A stretch of 59,013 nucleotides of DNA, from the NCBI GenBank assembly GCA_017160915.1, contig JACAWG010000056.1, positions 54,650-113,662 of the forward strand. The letters run 5' to 3'. Of the stretch, positions 36,016 through 43,671 are shown one piece after another; position 1 is the first letter of the stretch, and every line of letters starts with the position of its first letter. The translations under genes and the position numbers were made by a program. The DNA comes from Aggregatibacter actinomycetemcomitans. GTDB taxonomy: Bacteria > Pseudomonadota > Gammaproteobacteria > Enterobacterales > Pasteurellaceae. The notes under the pieces are model-generated. The model was not told where the DNA came from. It saw only the letters and a program-made list of their open reading frames with translations, and did not search any database.

Positions 36016-37524
36016 ATGGAAACCGTTTATAACTTTATTAATGGTAAACAAGTTCCAAGCAGAGGGACAAAAGCGCATCCGATTTATAACCCGGCGACCG
36101 GCGAGCAAATTCGTCAGGTGATCATGAGTTCGCCTGATGATGTCAATGAAGCGATTGAAGTGGCGCATAAAGCCTTTGCCGATTGGTCGGCAACTTCTCC
36201 GCTACGCCGCGCCCGTATCATGTTTAAATTTAAAGAATTATTGGAAAGAGATTGGGATTCATTGGCACGCTTGATTGTTGAAGAACATGGTAAGGTGTAT
36301 TCCGATGCGTGCGGTGAGCTGACCCGTGGCTTGGAAGTTGTGGAATTTTCATGCGGTATTCCTCATTTATTGAAAGGCGAATTTTCAGAACAGGCGGGAC
36401 GCGGTATCGACATCCACTCTTCATTGCAACCGTTAGGCGTAACTGTGGGAATCACGCCATTTAACTTCCCGGCAATGGTGCCGATGTGGATGTTCCCGAT
36501 TGCATTAGCCTGTGGTAATACCTTCATTTTGAAACCGGCAAAAGCTGATCCTTCTTTGTCTATTCGTTTAGCCGAGCTGTTAAAAGAAGCCGGTTTGCCT
36601 GATGGCGTGTTTAACGTGGTACACGGCGATCGTAATGACAATGAAATTTTATTACGCGATCCGCGCGTTCATGCAGTAAGTTTTGTAGGTTCAACACCGG
36701 CAGCAGCGCATGTGTATAAAGTCGGTTCTGAATTCGGCAAACGCGTACAAACCTTTGGTGCGGCGAAAAACCATGCACTTATTATGCCGGATGCGGACAT
36801 TGAATCTACCGCTAATGCACTTTTAGGCGCAGCATTCGGTGCGGCAGGGGAGCGTTGCATGGCATTAGCGTTGGCGGTTACGATTGACGATGAAACCGCG
36901 GATAAACTGGTTGCTGCATTAAAACCGAAAGTGGAAGCGCTTCGCTATGGTCCGGGCATTCCGAAACCGGGTGAAAAAGAAATGGATTTTGGTCCGCTCA
37001 TTACACAACAACACCTGAATAACGTGACTAATTACATTACGACCGGCGTAGAAGAAGGTGCTACTTTAGTGGTTGACGGACGCGGCAAAAAACCGGCAGG
37101 TCATGAAAATGGCTTCTTTATCGGCGGTTCCTTATTTGACAATGTGACTTCCGATATGGTGATTTATAAAGAAGAAATCTTTGGACCGGTGCTCGGCATT
37201 GTCAGAGCGAAAAGTTTTGAAGAGGCGATGAAGCTGATTAATGAACATCCTTACGGAAACGGTACGGCAATCTTTACCTCTGACGGTGGTGCGGCGCGTG
37301 AATTCGCTTATCACGTTCAAGCGGGTATGGTGGGCATTAATGTGCCGATTCCGGTGCCGATGTCATTCCACTGTTTTGGCGGTTGGAAGCATTCTTCTTA
37401 CAGCACATTGAATGTTTACGGCCCGGACGGTGTACGTTTTTATACGAAGATGAAAACGGTCACAACACGTTGGCCAAACAAATATGTAATTGAAAATGCA
37501 GCGTTTAGTATGCCTACGCTTTAA
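36016..37524 (+). CDS. iolA: Methylmalonate / malonate semialdehyde dehydrogenase (CoA-acylating)
   Basis: A 502-residue aldehyde dehydrogenase of the MmsA/IolA group. Catalytic Cys281 is in GAAGERCMALALA, the Asn region is GITPFNFPAMVPMW, and the C-terminal SFHCFGGWKHSSYS is typical. It converts malonate semialdehyde to acetyl-CoA and CO2, the last pathway step. The frame is open to 35935, but ATG at 36016 is preceded by GAAGGAG. It has its own promoter region after a terminator, with a CRP-like site and putative operator. Confidence 0.94.
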   Translation: METVYNFINGKQVPSRGTKAHPIYNPATGEQIRQVIMSSPDDVNEAIEVAHKAFADWSATSPLRRARIMFKFKELLERDWDSLARLIVEEHGKVYSDACGELTRGLEVVEFSCGIPHLLKGEFSEQAGRGIDIHSSLQPLGVTVGITPFNFPAMVPMWMFPIALACGNTFILKPAKADPSLSIRLAELLKEAGLPDGVFNVVHGDRNDNEILLRDPRVHAVSFVGSTPAAAHVYKVGSEFGKRVQTFGAAKNHALIMPDADIESTANALLGAAFGAAGERCMALALAVTIDDETADKLVAALKPKVEALRYGPGIPKPGEKEMDFGPLITQQHLNNVTNYITTGVEEGATLVVDGRGKKPAGHENGFFIGGSLFDNVTSDMVIYKEEIFGPVLGIVRAKSFEEAMKLINEHPYGNGTAIFTSDGGAAREFAYHVQAGMVGINVPIPVPMSFHCFGGWKHSSYSTLNVYGPDGVRFYTKMKTVTTRWPNKYVIENAAFSMPTL

Positions 37525-37614
37525 TCGGCGTCATTTTTAAATCACGGGGAGGAGATAGTGGAACTTGAGAACTTATCTCCTCTTATTTTATGTCATGAAT
37601 GGTAAGGATATGGT

Positions 37615-38754
37615 ATGAAACAAGTGCGTATCGGTTTAGTGGGAACAGGGTATATCGGACGTTGTCATGCAATTGCTTATGCTCAGGCGCCGACGGTTTT
37701 TCCTCTTGATGCCGAGTTGGTTTTAGACTATCTGGCGGAAGTCACGCCCGAATTAGCAGAAAAAAAAGCAAAAGAATTTGGTTTTAAACGTTTTACCGGT
37801 GACTGGCGTGATATTGTGCAGGATCCGAATGTGGATGTGGTGGATATATGTACGCCGAATTTTCTCCATAAAGAAATTGCGCTGGCGGCCATTGCAAATG
37901 GCAAACACGTTTATTCCGAAAAACCGCTTGCCTTGACGGCAGCAGATGCCAAGTTAATGTATGAAGCAGCGAAAAAAGCCGGGGTGAAGACTTTAGTCGG
38001 GTTTAACTACATCAAGAATCCGACAACCCAATTAGCGCGGGAAATTATTGCCAAGGGCGAAATTGGCGAGGTCGTTCACTTCTATGGTACGCATAATGAA
38101 GATTATTTAGCCAATGAAAATACACCGTTGGATTGGCATTGTGTGAAAGAAAAAGCCGGTTTAGGCGCATTAGGCGATCTTGCCGCACATATTGTGCAAA
38201 TGTCCCAGTATTTATTAGGGCAAGAGATTCGTACCGTTATCGGCGATATGCAAACGGTAATTCAAACCCGCCCTAATCCTCACAATCCGCAAGAGCGTCT
38301 GACCGTAGAAAATGAAGATCAGGCAACGGCATTGGTTCGTTTTGCCAATGGCTGTATGGGAACGATTGAAACATCCCGTATCGCTTGCGGGCGTAAAATG
38401 GGGCTAAGTTATGTGATTACGGGAACAAAAGGCAGCATTTCCTACACTCAGGAACGAATGGCTGAATTGAAACTTTATTTGCATGATGAAGATCCTGCAA
38501 GACAAGGCTTTAAAACCATTCTCACCGGACCGCTACACCCGGATTATAAGAATTTCTGCGTAAGTGCCGGTCATGGTATCGGTTTTAATGATCAAAAAAC
38601 GGTGGAAATCAGGGATTTGGTCAATGGTTTGGCTTCCTCTGAAAACAGGTTATATCCGGATTTTGAAGAGGGTTACAAGGTTTCCCGCGTACTGGACGCC
38701 ATCGCCCTTTCTTGCGAGCAAAAACGTTGGGTAAACGTAGAAGAAATTACGTAA
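37615..38754 (+). CDS. Gfo/Idh/MocA family oxidoreductase (possible scyllo-inositol dehydrogenase)
   Basis: A 379-residue protein with the NAD(P) site IGLVGTGYIGRCHAIAYA, the EKP motif YSEKPLALTAADA near residues 99-111, and a catalytic region with HCVKEKAGLGALGDLAAHIV near residues 178-197. It differs clearly from IolG in the same window and resembles the longer IolW/IolX/IolU-type dehydrogenases, so it may feed scyllo-inositol or another isomer into the pathway. It is 90 bases after iolA and probably cotranscribed; a hairpin GAGGAGATA / TATCTCCTC near 37549-37580 lies between. The substrate is inferred from context only. Confidence 0.75.
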   Translation: MKQVRIGLVGTGYIGRCHAIAYAQAPTVFPLDAELVLDYLAEVTPELAEKKAKEFGFKRFTGDWRDIVQDPNVDVVDICTPNFLHKEIALAAIANGKHVYSEKPLALTAADAKLMYEAAKKAGVKTLVGFNYIKNPTTQLAREIIAKGEIGEVVHFYGTHNEDYLANENTPLDWHCVKEKAGLGALGDLAAHIVQMSQYLLGQEIRTVIGDMQTVIQTRPNPHNPQERLTVENEDQATALVRFANGCMGTIETSRIACGRKMGLSYVITGTKGSISYTQERMAELKLYLHDEDPARQGFKTILTGPLHPDYKNFCVSAGHGIGFNDQKTVEIRDLVNGLASSENRLYPDFEEGYKVSRVLDAIALSCEQKRWVNVEEIT

Positions 38755-38778
38755 ATCAATCCCGTATTGATTATGAAT

Positions 38779-38806
38779 ATAGGAGTCTTTTGGCTCCTAT
38801 TTTTTT
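38779..38806 (+). terminator. Terminator after the second dehydrogenase gene
   Basis: Stem ATAGGAG / CTCCTAT with an eight-base loop followed by TTTTTT, 25 bases after the stop. It separates iolA and its partner from the ABC importer genes. Confidence 0.85.
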
Positions 38807-38863
38807 GCTAAAAATAAAATATTTAGTTTATTTTTGCAGTAGTTAAATTTTCCTTCCAAAAAA

Positions 38864-38978
38864 TAAGATCTATCTCACACTTTCAAAAAATGGCGGTTGC
38901 AGGAAATCTTCTTTTAATGATATAGATACTCAACGGATGATTTGTTTCAAATTGTCTCTTGGTGAAATTTATATTCGC
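38864..38978 (+). promoter_or_regulatory. Control region of the ABC importer: CRP-like site and partial Iol operator
   Basis: The 302-base gap before the first binding protein holds a CRP-like site at 38864-38879 (8 of 10 positions) and, at 38963-38978, TGAAA-TTTATA-TTCGC, in which only the left half matches the operator found at the other iol promoters. The two are 99 bases apart, unlike the 20 seen elsewhere, so the operator assignment is weak. Confidence 0.35.
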
Positions 38979-39056
38979 ATGTGATTGTTGTGGTGGGGTA
39001 TAGCTGTATTTCAATTTTTGTTGTTATTCGTTTAACCGATAAAAGGGAGTAGCATT

Positions 39057-39995
39057 ATGAAAAAGACACTACTTGCGTTACTTTGTGGTGGAATCCTATT
39101 AACGTCTCAAGCTGTTATCGCTAAAAATGTTGTAATTGGCGCTCCAATGGTTGCCTTCTCCGATAAATGGCAAACCTATCTTCAAGATGCGATTCGTGAA
39201 TTTGATAAAACTCACGATGATGTCGAAATCAAACTTGCCGATGCTAACGGCGACCCTGCCCGCTTATTAAACGATGCGGAAACCTTCATTGACCAAAAAG
39301 TTGATGCGTTACTGGTGGTGCCGACCGATCCGAATATTGTTAAGGTCATCGGTAGAAAAGCCAAACGCGCCGGTATTCCTCTCATTATTATTAATCGTAA
39401 ACCGTTAGATGAAGATATGCAGTACGTCACCAGTTATGTGGGGTCCGATGAAATTGAGGGCGGACGTATTCAAGCGGACTTCATTGTGAATACATTGAAA
39501 GGTAATCCTGCCGAAGCCGCCATTTTAATGGGACCTTTAGGTCAGGATGCGCAAATTAAACGGACACAAGGTAACAAAGAGATCTTTGCACAGAATAAAA
39601 ATATCAAAATCTTTACCGAACAAGAAGGTAAATGGGACAGAGCTAAGGGATTGGAAATTGCAGAAAACTTACTTGCGGCAAACAAAAATCTGAATGTTGT
39701 GGTAAGTAATAATGATGAAATGGCGATTGGTGCCGTATTGGCGGGTAGAAAGTTAGGGCTTAAAGACGAAGATTTAATTATTGTGGGGTTGGATGCCACA
39801 CCGGATGCTTTGGATTACCTCGGTAAAGGGTTGGATGCGACCGTGTTCCAATCTGCTGCCGGTCAGGGGGCTGCGGGCGCGGAAATGGCATATCTAGCTG
39901 CCAAAGGCGAAAAAGTGCCATCCGTGAAATGGGTTCCTTTTGAACTTGTTACACCGGATAAAAAAGAGGAATACCAAGCAAAATATAAAAAATAG
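39057..39995 (+). CDS. Sugar ABC transporter substrate-binding protein 1 (probable inositol binding)
   Basis: A 312-residue periplasmic protein of the RbsB-like family, with signal peptide MKKTLLALLCGGILLTSQA ending VIA. Ligand-pocket regions include DANGDPARLLNDAETFIDQ, LLVVPTDPN, IINRKP and VSNNDEMAIGAVLAGRKLG. It would deliver its sugar to the permease encoded 2.6 kb downstream. Inositol is inferred from the iol neighbours and the CUT2-type system. ATG at 39057 follows AAAGGGAG. A near relative follows directly, separated by a perfect 9-bp hairpin that may stabilise this upstream message. Confidence 0.88.
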   Translation: MKKTLLALLCGGILLTSQAVIAKNVVIGAPMVAFSDKWQTYLQDAIREFDKTHDDVEIKLADANGDPARLLNDAETFIDQKVDALLVVPTDPNIVKVIGRKAKRAGIPLIIINRKPLDEDMQYVTSYVGSDEIEGGRIQADFIVNTLKGNPAEAAILMGPLGQDAQIKRTQGNKEIFAQNKNIKIFTEQEGKWDRAKGLEIAENLLAANKNLNVVVSNNDEMAIGAVLAGRKLGLKDEDLIIVGLDATPDALDYLGKGLDATVFQSAAGQGAAGAEMAYLAAKGEKVPSVKWVPFELVTPDKKEEYQAKYKK

Positions 39996-40014
39996 TTTTT
40001 TAATCAACGCTAAC

Positions 40015-40038
40015 GGAAAGGACGGCATTGTCCTTTCC
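40015..40038 (+). other. Intercistronic hairpin between the two binding-protein genes
   Basis: GGAAAGGAC / GTCCTTTCC, a perfect 9-bp stem with a six-base loop and no U tract, 20 bases after the first binding-protein stop. Such hairpins after binding-protein genes commonly protect the upstream message, so this one may raise the level of protein 1 relative to the rest of the operon. Confidence 0.6.
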
Positions 40039-40076
40039 TGTTACTCACTAAGTCATCTCAAACGGAGGGATAAACA

Positions 40077-41009
40077 ATGTTAAAGAAGATAGGTATCTTG
40101 GTTCTTGGTCTCTTTTTCACTCCGATCATTCTTGCCAAACCCATTGTTGTTGGCGTTTCAATGTATAGCCTTGCTGATAAATACCCGACTTACTTGCAGG
40201 ATTCAATGAATAAATTTGTTCGTTCGCAAACGGATCTTAAATTTAAATATGCCGATGCCAATGGCGATCCGGCAAAGATGCTGAATGATGTAGAAAATTT
40301 TATTGATTCCAATGTGGACGCGTTAATTATTATGCCGACGGATCAAAAAATTGTAAAAGCCATCGGGCTAAAAGCGAAAAAAGCCAAGATTCCTTTAATT
40401 GTCGTCACCGTGAAACCGAATGAAGAAGATATGCAATATGTGGCAAGTTATGTGGGATCCGAGGAAATTAAAAGCGGGGAAATGCAAGGGGAATTTATTG
40501 TTAATTCGCTCAACGGTAAACCGGCAAAAGCGATTATTTTACTCGGCCCGTTGGGCTTGGAAGCGCAAATTAAACGTACGGAAGGCAATAAAAAGATTTT
40601 TGCACAACATCCTGAAATTAAGGTGGTGGCGGAGCAAGAGGCAAAATGGGATCGCTCAAAAGGTATGGAAGTGGCGGAAAATCTGCTTTCGGCACATCGC
40701 GATGCCAATGTGATTCTGAGTAATAACGACGAAATGGCAATCGGGGCATTGCTCGCGGCGAAAAAACTGGGCTTTAAAGATGAAGATCTACTTATTGTCG
40801 GCATTGACGCGACGCCGGATGCTTTAGGTTATTTGGGTAACGGTCTTGACGCGACTGTTTATCAATCTGCGTCAGGGCAGGGACGTTTGAGTGCCGAGAT
40901 GGCATACAAAGCCGCGTTAGGCGAAGATATTCCAAAATATAACTGGATTCCTTTTGAATTGGTTACACCCGATATGAAGGAGCAATATATCAACAAATAT
41001 AAGGAGTAA
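40077..41009 (+). CDS. Sugar ABC transporter substrate-binding protein 2
   Basis: A 310-residue relative of the preceding protein, with signal peptide MLKKIGILVLGLFFTPIILA and the same landmarks (DANGDPAKMLNDVENFID, LIIMPTDQK, LSNNDEMAIGALLAAKKLG). It differs in the pocket, for example VVTVKP where copy 1 has IINRKP, so it may bind a different isomer. ATG at 40077 follows GGAGGGA. A near-miss uptake signal (GACCGTACTTT) lies 3' of it at 41013-41023. Confidence 0.87.
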   Translation: MLKKIGILVLGLFFTPIILAKPIVVGVSMYSLADKYPTYLQDSMNKFVRSQTDLKFKYADANGDPAKMLNDVENFIDSNVDALIIMPTDQKIVKAIGLKAKKAKIPLIVVTVKPNEEDMQYVASYVGSEEIKSGEMQGEFIVNSLNGKPAKAIILLGPLGLEAQIKRTEGNKKIFAQHPEIKVVAEQEAKWDRSKGMEVAENLLSAHRDANVILSNNDEMAIGALLAAKKLGFKDEDLLIVGIDATPDALGYLGNGLDATVYQSASGQGRLSAEMAYKAALGEDIPKYNWIPFELVTPDMKEQYINKYKE

Positions 41010-41077
41010 ATTGACCGTACTTTATAACGATAACGACGATTTTAATATTCGTTCTTAACCGATTTAAGGAGTTAAAA

Positions 41078-42583
41078 ATGACTAACAGTTCAAATTCTCC
41101 CTATATTTTAGAAATGCGAAATGTGTCGAAAACATTTCCGGGGGTGAAGGCACTTGACGGCATTAATCTTCGCGTTAAACGCGGAAGCGTGCATGCGTTA
41201 ATGGGGGAAAACGGTGCCGGAAAATCCACCTTGATGAAAGTGTTGTACGGTATCTATATCCCGGATGATGGCGGAGAATTAATTTTAGACGGCAAGCCTT
41301 TTAAGCCAAGTCGCCCTATTGATGCTATCCGTAGCGGTTTAACCATGGTGCCGCAGGAAATTTCTCCGGCAGCCAATTTAACCATTGCCGATAATTTTTA
41401 CTTGGGACGTGAAATCACGCAAGCCAAGTTTTTTCTCGATCAAAAAGCAATGGATGAACAGGCTTCGGCGATTTTAAAAGATTTGGGCGTACCGATGGAT
41501 GTGACAGCCAAAATGTCCGATGTCTCGGTGGCGAAAGCGCAGTTGGTTGCCATTGCCACAGCGGTTTCCAATGATGCAAAAGTCATCATTATGGATGAAC
41601 CGACCACGGCGTTGACTGAAAATGAGGTCGAGCAGCTTTACCGCATTATTGAAACGGTAAAAGCGAGAGGTATCGCGATTATTTTTATTTCCCATAAATT
41701 AGACGAAGTTTTCCGCGTATCCGATGAAATTACGGTTATTCGTGACGGTCAATATGTGGATACCAAGCCAACCAAAGACGTTAGCAAAGAACAGCTTATT
41801 TCCATGATGGTGGGGCGTGATATGTCGGAAATGTTCCAACGTGAGCGTTTTGATTTGTCTGATGAAATTGTGTTGGAAATTAAACACTTTACCCGTGCAG
41901 GAAAATATCAGAACATTAATTTCGCCGTGCGTAAAGGGGAAATTTTTGGTATCGCCGGGTTAGTCGGTGCGGGACGTTCGGAAATTGTGGAAGGGTTATT
42001 CGGCTATAAACCGGCGGATAGCGGCGAAATTTATATTAAAGGCGAAAAAGCGATTATCAATAATCCGTTAGATGCCATGAAATATAAAATCGGCTTTGTG
42101 ACGGAAGACCGAAAACTGACCGGGTTGTTTTTAAATTTGAGCATTACAGACAACATGATTATGCCGAAAATGTCGCCGTATCTGGAAAATTTCCTAGTGT
42201 CTGTCGTCAGAGCGCAAAAAACGGCAAATGAACAAAAAACAAAACTCAAGATAAAAGCCCCGAATGTGGAAGTGATTACCAACAACCTTTCAGGGGGGAA
42301 TCAACAAAAAGTCTTACTTGCCCGCTGGTTATTGTTAGAGCCGGATATTCTGATTCTGGATGAGCCGACCAAAGGGATTGATGTGGGGGCAAAAGCGGAA
42401 TTGTATAAGCTGATGGTCGAGCTATCAAAACAGGGCAAAACCATCATTATGATTACCTCGGATATGTTGGAGCTTTTATCAATGAGTGACCGCGTGATGG
42501 TAATGCACGAAGGGCATCAAGTGGGCATTATTCCTCATACGGAGCTGACACAAGAGCGGGTTCTTGAATTGGCTTCAGGCTAG
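41078..42583 (+). CDS. Sugar ABC transporter ATPase (CUT2, RbsA/MglA-like)
   Basis: A 501-residue protein with two fused ATPase halves. The N-terminal half has Walker A GENGAGKST at 43-51 and Walker B VIIMDEPTTALTE; the C-terminal half has a degenerate Walker A GLVGAGRSE, signature LSGGNQQKVLLARWL and Walker B ILILDEPTKGIDVG. This asymmetry is normal for CUT2 systems importing ribose, galactose or inositol. ATG at 41078 follows AAGGAG. It is third of four importer genes. Confidence 0.93.
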   Translation: MTNSSNSPYILEMRNVSKTFPGVKALDGINLRVKRGSVHALMGENGAGKSTLMKVLYGIYIPDDGGELILDGKPFKPSRPIDAIRSGLTMVPQEISPAANLTIADNFYLGREITQAKFFLDQKAMDEQASAILKDLGVPMDVTAKMSDVSVAKAQLVAIATAVSNDAKVIIMDEPTTALTENEVEQLYRIIETVKARGIAIIFISHKLDEVFRVSDEITVIRDGQYVDTKPTKDVSKEQLISMMVGRDMSEMFQRERFDLSDEIVLEIKHFTRAGKYQNINFAVRKGEIFGIAGLVGAGRSEIVEGLFGYKPADSGEIYIKGEKAIINNPLDAMKYKIGFVTEDRKLTGLFLNLSITDNMIMPKMSPYLENFLVSVVRAQKTANEQKTKLKIKAPNVEVITNNLSGGNQQKVLLARWLLLEPDILILDEPTKGIDVGAKAELYKLMVELSKQGKTIIMITSDMLELLSMSDRVMVMHEGHQVGIIPHTELTQERVLELASG

Positions 42584-42636
42584 TTTTTTATTCATCACGA
42601 TCGGTTTTTAATTAAAAAAAAAATGAGAGGTTTACT

Positions 42637-43590
42637 ATGGAAAACGTGACATTGAAGAAAATTATCAATGCTTATGGGATGGTCTTAATTTTAATTCTTC
42701 TCTTTTTGGGATTATCAGTTTCAATTGATGGTTTTTTCTCAGCAAGAACAGTGTGGAGTATTATTGAACAGGTCTCCATGTTCGGCATTATCGCCATTGG
42801 GGTGACATTTATCATTATTACCACCGGTATCGATTTATCATCAGGTTCGGTGGTGGCATTAACCGCCGTGGTTTCCGCTTCGGTGGTGACGGGCGGAGAT
42901 ACCGTTTCTGCCGCATTACTCGCTTTTGCCGTGTCTATTTTAATCGGTGCCGGATTGGGGTTAATTAATGGCGGACTTACAGCAATTGGCGGTATTCCAC
43001 CGTTTATTGCTACATTGGGGATGATGATTATTGCTCGTGGTGCAGCGCAACTTTATTCTGACGGTCGCCCGATCGACGCTTCTTCCGAAGCCTTTACCTG
43101 GATCGCCGATGTCAATATTTTAGGATTACCGGGATTGGTGCTGCTATACGTTTTAATCGTGATCGTCAGCCATATTTTACTCAGCCGTTCAACATTCGGT
43201 CGCCATGTTTATGCCGTTGGCGGAAACTTAAATGCCGCCAAAATTTGCGGTATCAACACCAATCGAACTTTAATCTGGGTTTATATCCTTGGCGGTGCAT
43301 TATCCGGTTTAGCCGGCGCATTGCTGGCGGCACGTACTTATGCGGGTAACCCGTCTTACGGTTTGGCGTGGGAGCTTGATGCCATTGCGGCAGCCGTTAT
43401 CGGCGGGGTTTCCTTAAGCGGTGGTTTCGGTACGATCCCAATGTGCGTTATCGGGGCATTGATTATCGGTACAACCAATAAAGGATTAAATATGCTTGGC
43501 GTTGACCCGTATTGGCAACAAATCGTTAAAGGAGCAATTATCGTTGTCGCCGTATTGCTTGATACCTTAAAACGCCGTAAAAAAGGATAA
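42637..43590 (+). CDS. Sugar ABC transporter permease (CUT2, RbsC-like)
   Basis: A 317-residue membrane protein with about 8-10 hydrophobic segments. IGVTFIIITTGIDLSSGSVVALTA and AIAAAVIGGVSLSGGFGTIP are the family hallmarks. It forms the homodimeric channel for the importer above. ATG at 42637 follows TGAGAGG. It is the last gene of the cluster; an uptake signal (43598-43606) and a strong terminator follow. Confidence 0.93.
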   Translation: MENVTLKKIINAYGMVLILILLFLGLSVSIDGFFSARTVWSIIEQVSMFGIIAIGVTFIIITTGIDLSSGSVVALTAVVSASVVTGGDTVSAALLAFAVSILIGAGLGLINGGLTAIGGIPPFIATLGMMIIARGAAQLYSDGRPIDASSEAFTWIADVNILGLPGLVLLYVLIVIVSHILLSRSTFGRHVYAVGGNLNAAKICGINTNRTLIWVYILGGALSGLAGALLAARTYAGNPSYGLAWELDAIAAAVIGGVSLSGGFGTIPMCVIGALIIGTTNKGLNMLGVDPYWQQIVKGAIIVVAVLLDTLKRRKKG

Positions 43591-43620
43591 TTTTTTGACC
43601 GCACTTTTATCGGAAAAAAG

Positions 43621-43651
43621 AAAAGCCTAGAAAATATTTCTAGGCTTTTTT
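43621..43651. terminator. Bidirectional terminator between the permease gene and adhE
   Basis: AAAAGCCTAGAAA-ATA-TTTCTAGGCTTTT followed by TT; A and T runs on both sides. It serves both converging genes. Confidence 0.92.
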
Positions 43652-43671
43652 GTAGAACTCACAACGGTGAA

